Position numbers and translations under genes: made by a program. Of a DNA stretch of 7,028 bases, positions 1 to 6,408 are shown piece by piece. Position 1 is the first letter of the stretch. Every line of letters begins with the position of its first letter. Source of the DNA: Chitinophagaceae bacterium (GTDB lineage Bacteria > Bacteroidota > Bacteroidia > Chitinophagales > Chitinophagaceae); the NCBI GenBank assembly GCA_023251285.1, contig JAHEZB010000100.1, positions 1-7,028 of the forward strand. The letters run 5' to 3'. A model generated the notes under the pieces. The model was given only the letters and a program-made list of their open reading frames with translations. It made no database searches and had not been told where the DNA came from.

Positions 1-362
1 GTTTTCATCCAGACGGCATTAATCAACGGGTAATCCGTTACGCTGGGGTACTTCTGATGCTCGCTGAATGTGAAGCAGAAGTTGGAACTCCGGCCCAGGC
101 AGCAAAGTATATAAACGAAGTGCGTGCCAGGCCGAGCGTAAATATGCCTCCGGTTACGTTAACTACTCACGACCAGGCAATAGCAGCAGTGATGCATGAA
201 AGAGCAGTTGAATTAGCGGGAGAAGAATTGAGCAATATTGATATTTTGAGATGGAGAAAAAAAGGTTATTATCCTTCCATCAGGCCTGATCCAAAGCCCG
301 GACAGGTTGCCTTCTTCCCAATTCCTGCAAGTGAAACTTCAGCCAATCCTTTAATAAAATAA
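1..362 (+). CDS. SusD/RagB-family outer-membrane nutrient-binding lipoprotein, C-terminal fragment (5' end outside window)
   Basis: This is the C-terminal 119 residues of a SusD-like protein, read in the frame whose first complete codon is at 3; the gene begins upstream of the window. The family hallmark RYAEVLLMYAEA appears here as RYAGVLLMLAECEAEVG (about 39-89). It is followed by the usual YINEVRARP helix, the helix containing HERAVELAGE, a DILRWRKKG segment and the terminal PIPASETSANP motif (family form PIP..E...NP). SusD proteins are surface lipoproteins that form the lid of a SusC TonB-dependent transporter and bind glycans, peptides or other nutrients. The SusC partner should lie upstream, outside the window. 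Oddities are a Gly in place of the usual Glu in RYAEV and an ending at NPLIK, slightly shorter than the common NPNL.QNPGY tail. The ATG at 57 lies inside the conserved helix and is not the start. The family call is secure; the ligand cannot be inferred from this fragment. Confidence 0.93.
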   Translation, partial: FHPDGINQRVIRYAGVLLMLAECEAEVGTPAQAAKYINEVRARPSVNMPPVTLTTHDQAIAAVMHERAVELAGEELSNIDILRWRKKGYYPSIRPDPKPGQVAFFPIPASETSANPLIK

Positions 363-424
363 CGGATTTGTTGAATGTGGAGTAGATTTTAATGTGCGAA
401 ATTGTGATTCAAAATATAGAATTA

Positions 425-457
425 AGCAAAAGGCCGTCATTGACGGCCTCACTTGCT
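425..457. terminator. GC-rich hairpin between the susD-like gene and the first propeller gene; possible terminator or attenuator
   Basis: A perfect 8-bp stem, AGGCCGTC (431-438) with GACGGCCT (442-449), closes a 3-base ATT loop. An outer 5-bp stem, AGCAA (425-429) with TTGCT (453-457), extends it across a small internal loop. Read on the plus strand no T-tract follows (CACTTGCTAAATAAAG), so it is not a textbook terminator for the susD-like gene. Read on the minus strand the inner hairpin is followed by TTTTGCTTAAT, which is closer to an intrinsic terminator. It may act as a partial terminator, an mRNA 3'-end stabiliser or an attenuator setting the level of the downstream genes. The stem is clear; its function is inferred. 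Confidence 0.5.
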
Positions 458-519
458 AAATAAAGATCCGGTAATTCATTATATTCGGTGTTAGCAGAAG
501 TTCCTAACTTTTGATAATT

Positions 520-3500
520 ATGAAAAAACTATTGCTTCACTTTTCATTTTTCTTTTTAATAATAACGCTCTTTTCATGTAATCAGGAGAAAAAGAAAACT
601 TTATTTACACAACTGAAAGCATCAGAATCCGGTATTGATTTTAGAAATGAAGTGCGCGATAATGATTCATCAAACTCTTTTATCAATGAGTTTGGTTATA
701 TGGGTGGCGGGGTTGGTATTGGCGATTTTAATAATGATGGTCTTAAAGACATTTTCTTCTCCGGAAACCAGGTAAGTTGCCGTCTCTATATCAATAAAGG
801 GAATAATCAGTTTGAAGATATAACTGAAAAAGCGGGTCTAAAAACTGATGTCTGGTGCACTGGAGTTAGCATTGTAGATATTAATAATGATGGTTACGAT
901 GATATTTACATATGCGTGCTTGGAAAAGACCTGCTGCATCCTGCTAAAAACCTTCTTTTCATTAACCAACATAATCTTACTTTTAAAGAAGAAGCGGAAG
1001 AATATGGACTGGCAGATCTGGGAAATTCCACACAAGCAGTCTTTTTGGATTATGATAAGGATGGCGATCTCGACATGTTTCTCGTCAATTACCTTATAAG
1101 TAGTAGAAATGGCAACACGATTTTCCCCATAGACAAAAGCGGCAGATCTGCGGCAAACGACAGGCTTTACCGAAACGATGGGATCGTTTCCGGTAAAAAC
1201 CACCCGGTTTTTCATGATGTTACCTTACAAGCCGGCATCAAAGAGGATGGTTATGGTCTTGGTGTTACAGTTAGCGATTTCAATAATGATGGTTGGCCGG
1301 ATATTTACGTAGCGAATGATTTTTTATCCAATGACGAATTGTGGCTGAATAATAAGAACGGAACTTTTAGCAATATCATCAAAGAATCACTTCAACATCA
1401 GAGTTATTCAAGCATGGGAGCTGATGCAGCCGATATTAATAATGACGGGCTGACTGATGTCGTCACACTGGACATGTTACCAGAAACGAATGAAAGAAAA
1501 AAAACATCTTTTTCTTTTATGAATTACAATCGTTATGAATCGGAGCGTGAAATGGGTTACGAGCCGGAGTTTATGAGAAATATGCTTCAGCTGAATCAGG
1601 GATCTATACACAGAGGTGATACCAGTATTCCATTATTTAGCGAAATAGGCCAGCTCGCCGGAATTGAGGCAACAGACTGGAGCTGGAGCGTCCTGTTAGC
1701 AGATTTCAATAATGACGGATGGAAAGATATGCATATCACTAATGGCATCGGCCGGGATTTTATTGATGCCGATTTCCTCGCATTCAGTAAAAATATTTTT
1801 GGGGGTAATGAGTCAAAAGAGGAACAGGAAAAATTAATCCGTGAAAAACTGGCGTCATTAAAGCACGTAAATCTTCCAAACTATTTGTACATAAACAATG
1901 GAAATTATACTTTTTCAGATGAATCAGAATATGGCGGAATTAATAAGCCTAGCATGTCAAATGGAGCCGCATATGTTGACCTCGACAATGATGGCGATCT
2001 GGATTTGGTCGTCAATAACCTGGACGAAGAAGCATTTGTATTTATCAATAATACCAATGAAAAAAAACAGCCGGTTCAAAATCACTTTTTAAGTATTTCA
2101 CTGCTGGGTGACAGTCTTAATACAGGCGGCCTCGGTACAAAGGTCTTTGTGTATGATAAGAGCGGAATGCAACTGCAGGAAGAAAGTCCCGTTCGCGGAT
2201 ATTTTTCATGTGTTGACAGGAAACTATTATTTGGCTTGGGTAAAAATCACCAGGTGGATTCAATTATAGCGATTTGGCCTGATAACAAAAAACAGGTCAT
2301 AAGAAATCTTGCTGCTGATACTTCCCTGGTGATCAATTGGAAAAATGCGAATAATTACCCGGACATTCCTTTTGAATCTACAAAGCTTTTTACAGACAAA
2401 ACCGGTTCTTCCGGAATATTATACCGACACCATGAAAATGATTTTGACGATTATGCTTTGCAAACTTTCTTACCACACAAATATTCTCAATTAGGCCCAT
2501 TCATTACAACCGGCGATATCAACGGGGACGGTCGTATCGATTTCTTTATCGGTGGCGGATTTAATTATTCCGGCAAAATATTTACGCAAAAACCAGGGCA
2601 AACCTTTGTATCAAAGAATCTTACTGATAGCATAAAAATGCAGGAAGACATGGGCAGTGTTTTCTTTGATGCCAATGGTGATGGCTTTCCCGACCTTTTG
2701 ATTACCAGCGGCGATGTTCTGTACGAAGAAAATTCAATTTTTTATAAACCACGTTTGTATTTGAATGATGGAAAAGGAAATTTCATTTTCAGTCCCGGTG
2801 CAATTCCGGATAATGTGAGGACAATAGCGGGATGTGTTACCGTTGCTGATTATGATAAAGATGGACAGCCTGATGTCTTTATCGGAGGAAGGGTCTCTAA
2901 AACTTATCCATTAGCGCCAAAGAGTTTTATTTTAAAAAATGAAAATGGAGTTTTCAAAGATGTTACTGATAAAGTATGCCCGGATTTAAAAAATCCGGGA
3001 ATGGTTACGTCCGCCGCATGGCTAGATTTTGATAACGATAAGCAGTTAGACCTTGTCATAGCGGGAGAATGGATGCCAATCCGGTTTTTCAGGAATGATC
3101 ACGGTATATTCAAAGAAGTAACCAATTCAACCGGGCTCACAAATACCAACGGTATGTGGCGTAGCCTCGTTGCCACCGATATTGATAATGATGGAGACCT
3201 TGATCTTGTAGCCGGGAATCTTGGTTTAAATTGTGAATACCGCGTATCTCCTGCAGAACCGATGCAATTATATGCAACAGATATGGATGGCAATGGAAGT
3301 ATCGATCCTATTTTATTTTATTATATAAAAGATGAAGATGGCAATAAAAGATCTTTTCCGGCGATTAGCCGGGATCAGTTTGCACAACAGGTTCCGGGAA
3401 TAAAAAAGAAATTCCTGCATTATAAGGACTATGGCAAGGCTACTTTTGAGGATTTGTTTGATGAAAAAGCCAGGAAAAAGATGCTCACATTATATTGTAA

Positions 3501-3882
3501 TGAAACCAGGAGCTGCTGGTTTGAGAATCTGGGAAACGGAAAATTCAAAAAACATCCGCTTCCCATTGAAGCGCAATTTGCGCCCGTGAATGCGATTATT
3601 TGTGATGACCTCGATGGCGATGGCTTCAAAGATCTGTTGCTTGCCGGTAATGATTATCAAACAGAAGTGATGACGGGAAGATACGATGCTTCATACGGCT
3701 GCTATTTAAAGGGAAACAAAAACAAAACATTTACAGCTGTACCGCCGGCTCAAAGTGGTTTTGTAGTGAAAGGAGATGTAAAAGATATGGCGCTGATCCA
3801 TGCTGACAAGCAAAAATTAATTCTGGTGGCTGTAAATAACGATTCGATGCGCGTTTTTGGAGTTAAGAGCAAAAACAAATGA
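520..3882 (+). CDS. Large FG-GAP/VCBS-repeat lipoprotein with a central ASPIC/UnbV domain (double propeller)
   Basis: A 1120-residue envelope protein of unknown biochemical role. The start is taken as ATG at 520, which gives a normal lipoprotein signal (MKKLL, a hydrophobic run, then LFSC with Cys20 as lipid anchor); the in-frame TTG at 511 adds only three residues before it. Fourteen calcium-loop motifs of the DxNNDGxxD type are visible. Seven begin at residues 69, 120, 177, 253, 305, 395 and 487, and seven at 666, 717, 777, 836, 887, 921 and 1030. Between the sets, about 521-607 matches an ASPIC/UnbV domain (NHFLSISLLG, GLGTKV, VRGYFS, LLFGLG, IAIWP). Two seven-bladed beta-propellers flanking ASPIC are inferred. 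Loops at 836 (DFDNDKQLD) and 921 (DMDGNGSID) are degenerate. The segment 950-1060 holds conserved-looking motifs (SRDQFAQQVPGIKKKF, RYDASYG). It lies 157 bases after the susD-like gene and 63 bases before the next propeller gene, so cotranscription is likely. No catalytic motif was recognised. The family call is strong; binding, scaffold or enzymatic roles remain open. Confidence 0.93.
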   Translation: MKKLLLHFSFFFLIITLFSCNQEKKKTLFTQLKASESGIDFRNEVRDNDSSNSFINEFGYMGGGVGIGDFNNDGLKDIFFSGNQVSCRLYINKGNNQFEDITEKAGLKTDVWCTGVSIVDINNDGYDDIYICVLGKDLLHPAKNLLFINQHNLTFKEEAEEYGLADLGNSTQAVFLDYDKDGDLDMFLVNYLISSRNGNTIFPIDKSGRSAANDRLYRNDGIVSGKNHPVFHDVTLQAGIKEDGYGLGVTVSDFNNDGWPDIYVANDFLSNDELWLNNKNGTFSNIIKESLQHQSYSSMGADAADINNDGLTDVVTLDMLPETNERKKTSFSFMNYNRYESEREMGYEPEFMRNMLQLNQGSIHRGDTSIPLFSEIGQLAGIEATDWSWSVLLADFNNDGWKDMHITNGIGRDFIDADFLAFSKNIFGGNESKEEQEKLIREKLASLKHVNLPNYLYINNGNYTFSDESEYGGINKPSMSNGAAYVDLDNDGDLDLVVNNLDEEAFVFINNTNEKKQPVQNHFLSISLLGDSLNTGGLGTKVFVYDKSGMQLQEESPVRGYFSCVDRKLLFGLGKNHQVDSIIAIWPDNKKQVIRNLAADTSLVINWKNANNYPDIPFESTKLFTDKTGSSGILYRHHENDFDDYALQTFLPHKYSQLGPFITTGDINGDGRIDFFIGGGFNYSGKIFTQKPGQTFVSKNLTDSIKMQEDMGSVFFDANGDGFPDLLITSGDVLYEENSIFYKPRLYLNDGKGNFIFSPGAIPDNVRTIAGCVTVADYDKDGQPDVFIGGRVSKTYPLAPKSFILKNENGVFKDVTDKVCPDLKNPGMVTSAAWLDFDNDKQLDLVIAGEWMPIRFFRNDHGIFKEVTNSTGLTNTNGMWRSLVATDIDNDGDLDLVAGNLGLNCEYRVSPAEPMQLYATDMDGNGSIDPILFYYIKDEDGNKRSFPAISRDQFAQQVPGIKKKFLHYKDYGKATFEDLFDEKARKKMLTLYCNETRSCWFENLGNGKFKKHPLPIEAQFAPVNAIICDDLDGDGFKDLLLAGNDYQTEVMTGRYDASYGCYLKGNKNKTFTAVPPAQSGFVVKGDVKDMALIHADKQKLILVAVNNDSMRVFGVKSKNK

Positions 3883-3945
3883 GTTTAAGGGTTCCGTTTG
3901 ATCGCAAAATTTTTTAATGCTTTTTAGACTGTCCGGTATTTAAAA

Positions 3946-6228
3946 ATGGATAAAAGTTGCAACATGTATCACATTTCGAATTTTATAAAGAAGAATCGTT
4001 CGGTGTTATCTGTAATCCTTTTGCTGTGTTTTATGTTGATTCTTGTAATTCCCTCCTGCAAACAAAGGCCGCTGCCAAACCAGGAAATGATTGATCTTCT
4101 TAAAAAAATTCAAAAAAATAATTATAACCCTGAAAATAATTTTTCTCCGGAAGCTGTTGTAAAATATTCTGATTCGATCATTGATAATGATGCAGGTGAA
4201 GAAACCGTGATAAAAGCGCTTCATAATAAAGGCAATGCACTCCTTCAATTAGGAGAGGAACAAAAAGCAATTGATGTTTTCAATGATCTTCTGAAAAAAA
4301 TACCTGGCGGAGATATTGACCAACGACTTTCTATCATGAAAGATGTGGCGATTAGCTATTTAAGGTTGGGCGAAAGGATGAATTGTATCCGCAACCACAA
4401 TGCTGAATCTTGTATATTTCCGATTTCAAAAGAAGGCGTGCATCATGACAAAACCGGTTCAGAAAAAGCGATCGAAATTTATCAAAAAATACTAATTGAC
4501 AATCCCGGCGATTTGGAGTCAAAGTGGTTGTTAAATATTGCCTACATGACTATCGGGGCATATCCTGACCAAGTGTCCCCGCGGTTTCTTTTAAAAATAA
4601 AGAATGATGATAGTATGCATCTTGTAAAACCCTTCACTGATGTGGCCATGAACGTCGGGCTAAATTATAAATCGCAGGCCGGTGGCAATATTGTGGATGA
4701 TTTTAATAATGATGGATATCCTGATATTGTATTAAGCAGTTGGTCTCTTTCTGAACCAATGCGCTATTACAGAAATAACGGAAACGGAACTTTTACAGAT
4801 ATATCCGATTCTTCCGGATTGGGATATCTGACCGGTGGATTAAACATGATGCAAACAGATTATAACAACGATGGATTAAAAGATATTTTTGTGCTCCGCG
4901 GAGGATGGCGCGGAAAGTTTGGCAAAACACCGAATTCTTTATTGAGGAATAATGGGGACGGCACTTTTACAGATGTAACAAAAGAAAGTGGACTGCTTTC
5001 ATTCCATCCCACCCAAACTGCTACGTGGGCCGATTTTAATAATGACGGCTGGCTCGATGTTTTTATTGGCAACGAAACAGAACCTGGCGGAGAGGCGCAT
5101 CCATGTGAACTCTATATGAACAACCGGAACGGAACTTTTACGAATGTGGCGCAACAAGCTGGTTGTGCAATCATCCAATATGTAAAAGGAGTTACGTCAG
5201 GCGATTATAACAATGACGGGCTTCCGGATATTTTCATTTCCACGCTGAATGGGAATAAGATATTATTGAAAAATGAGTCAGTAAAGAATGGGCCGGTAAA
5301 ATTTACAGACGTGAGCAAGGAAGCCGGCTTGAGCAATAACAAATACCGCACTTTCCCTACCTGGTTTTGGGATTATGATAACGATGGCTGGTTGGATATC
5401 CTGGTTTGTGGTTATGAATTTAATGAATCACTTGCCTATTATGCTGCAGCAGAAGCTACACAGGCGCCTGTAAATAACGCCGGCAAGGTGTTTCTATTCA
5501 GGAACAAACACGATGGCACCTTTGAAGATGTGACAGAAAAGGTGGGTTTAAATAAAATTGCTTTTGCGATGGGCTCTAATTTTGGTGATATTGATAACGA
5601 TGGTTATCTTGATTTCTATCTTGGTACCGGAAATCCATCGTTTAAATCAGCGATTCCAAACAAACTATTCAAAAACATCGATGGGAAAAGATTTTTGGAT
5701 GTAACGACATCCGCACGCGTCGGCAATTTGCAGAAAGGCCACGAAGTATCTTTTGTCGACCTTAATAATGATGGAAATGAAGATATCTACATTAAAATGG
5801 GCGGCGCTTATAAAGGAGACGCTTACGAGAATTCTTTATATTTAAATCCGGGACAAAATAATAATCATTGGGTTAATATTACATTACACGGAACCATTTC
5901 AAACAAGGTGGCGATCGGCGCCAAAATAAAAGTCACTTTTAGAGAAAATAATATCGAAAGATCGGTTTACAGGGATGTGAATTCGGGAGGTAGTTTTGGT
6001 GCCAATCCTTTGCGCCAGCATATTGGCATTGGACAAGCAAATACGATTGAGAAAATTGAAATAACATGGCCTGTAACAGGCAAAACACAGTTGTTTGAAA
6101 ATCCTCCTGTTGATACAAATATTACAATTACAGAAGGAGATAATAAATTGAAAACCTATCAGCTTCGTCGCTTCGATTTCAAAGCAAATATGCATGACTC
6201 GATGAACAGTTCTTTATCACATCATTAA
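3946..6228 (+). CDS. CRTAC1/ASPIC-type lipoprotein: TPR-like N-terminus, seven FG-GAP repeats, C-terminal ASPIC/UnbV domain
   Basis: A 760-residue predicted lipoprotein of the bacterial CRTAC1-like family, function unknown. The signal has basic residues (IKKNR), a long hydrophobic run and the lipobox IPSC with Cys38. ATG at 3946 is preferred because of its AAAA leader, but ATG at 3964 (Met7) would also give a good signal. Residues about 87-205 are helical and TPR-like: ALHNKGNALLQLGEEQKAIDVF, then EKAIEIYQKIL with NPGDLESKWLLNIAYMTIG. Between them sits a distinctive NC-x3-H-x4-C segment (Cys147, His151, Cys156) followed by GVHH (His166, His167). Calcium-loop motifs (DFNNDGYPD type) begin at residues 252, 305, 363, 420, 476, 548 and 605, consistent with one seven-bladed beta-propeller. 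Residues about 638-731 form the ASPIC/UnbV domain (NNHWVNITLHG, AIGAKIKVT, GGSFGANP, HIGIG, IEITWP). It is the last plus-strand gene here, 63 bases after the double-propeller gene with no obvious promoter between them. TPR fusion suggests protein-protein contacts; that is inference. Confidence 0.93.
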   Translation: MDKSCNMYHISNFIKKNRSVLSVILLLCFMLILVIPSCKQRPLPNQEMIDLLKKIQKNNYNPENNFSPEAVVKYSDSIIDNDAGEETVIKALHNKGNALLQLGEEQKAIDVFNDLLKKIPGGDIDQRLSIMKDVAISYLRLGERMNCIRNHNAESCIFPISKEGVHHDKTGSEKAIEIYQKILIDNPGDLESKWLLNIAYMTIGAYPDQVSPRFLLKIKNDDSMHLVKPFTDVAMNVGLNYKSQAGGNIVDDFNNDGYPDIVLSSWSLSEPMRYYRNNGNGTFTDISDSSGLGYLTGGLNMMQTDYNNDGLKDIFVLRGGWRGKFGKTPNSLLRNNGDGTFTDVTKESGLLSFHPTQTATWADFNNDGWLDVFIGNETEPGGEAHPCELYMNNRNGTFTNVAQQAGCAIIQYVKGVTSGDYNNDGLPDIFISTLNGNKILLKNESVKNGPVKFTDVSKEAGLSNNKYRTFPTWFWDYDNDGWLDILVCGYEFNESLAYYAAAEATQAPVNNAGKVFLFRNKHDGTFEDVTEKVGLNKIAFAMGSNFGDIDNDGYLDFYLGTGNPSFKSAIPNKLFKNIDGKRFLDVTTSARVGNLQKGHEVSFVDLNNDGNEDIYIKMGGAYKGDAYENSLYLNPGQNNNHWVNITLHGTISNKVAIGAKIKVTFRENNIERSVYRDVNSGGSFGANPLRQHIGIGQANTIEKIEITWPVTGKTQLFENPPVDTNITITEGDNKLKTYQLRRFDFKANMHDSMNSSLSHH

Positions 6229-6247
6229 ATTTTATTCGAATTAACTG

Positions 6248-6296
6248 ATTGCTAAAGTGAACAGCAAACGAGGAAATAAAGGCAATTTGTTTTTTT
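6248..6296 (+). terminator. Weak candidate intrinsic terminator after the plus-strand operon
   Basis: ATTGCT (6248-6253) can pair with GGCAAT (6281-6286), including one G-T wobble, just before TTGTTTTTTT with seven consecutive T (6290-6296). A competing smaller stem TTGCT/AGCAA (6249-6253 with 6263-6267) lies inside. The stem is short and its loop long, so the T-run 20 bases after the stop codon's neighbourhood of paired sequence is the main support. It would end the transcript of the CRTAC1-like gene. Confidence 0.3.
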
Positions 6297-6366
6297 GAAA
6301 TGTGACTAATTCAAATCAAACAATAAAGACTTTATCTGGCATTTTTCGAAAAGCAAAATATAAATC

Positions 6367-6394
6367 CCGATTATTTATCGGTTTGTTGAAACCG
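6367..6394. terminator. Two overlapping hairpins in the convergent intergenic gap; possible bidirectional terminator
   Basis: CCGAT-TATTT-ATCGG (6367-6381) and CGGTTT-GTTG-AAACCG (6379-6394) share CGG at 6379-6381, so only one can form at a time. The site lies between two convergent genes, 15 bases beyond the stop codon of the minus-strand oxidoreductase. Read on the minus strand the first hairpin is followed by GATTTATATTTT; on the plus strand the second is followed by TAATTTGTCATTCTTT. Neither T-tract is clean, so the call rests mostly on position. The rest of the 6229-6408 gap shows no gene. Confidence 0.35.
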
Positions 6395-6408
6395 TAATTT
6401 GTCATTCT

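Noticed and set aside
480..513. TATATTCG (480-487) and AACTTTTG (506-513) as Bacteroidota -7 promoter boxes (TAnnTTTG)
   Set aside because: Each has one mismatch. The first has no TTG at the usual upstream distance (the nearest, 453-455, is too far and inside the hairpin), and the second lies almost on the start codon.
511..519. TTG at 511 as the start of the double-propeller gene
   Set aside because: It adds only three residues before ATG at 520, which alone gives a normal MKK-type lipoprotein signal; no Shine-Dalgarno supports the TTG.
838..1215. Minus-strand open frame of 125 codons
   Set aside because: It is antisense to well-conserved FG-GAP repeats, has no recognisable domain and reads as a shadow of the repeat codons.
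3883..3945. Separate promoter or terminator between the two propeller genes
   Set aside because: The 63-base gap is T/A-rich but shows no stem and no convincing TAnnTTTG box; cotranscription is simpler.
5899..6195. Minus-strand open frame of 98 codons
   Set aside because: It is antisense to the clear ASPIC/UnbV domain and has unusual Cys/Ile-rich composition without family resemblance.
6343..6352. TTTTCGAAAA palindrome as an operator or terminator
   Set aside because: A 10-base AT-rich palindrome is expected by chance in sequence of this composition, and no loop or T-tract goes with it.
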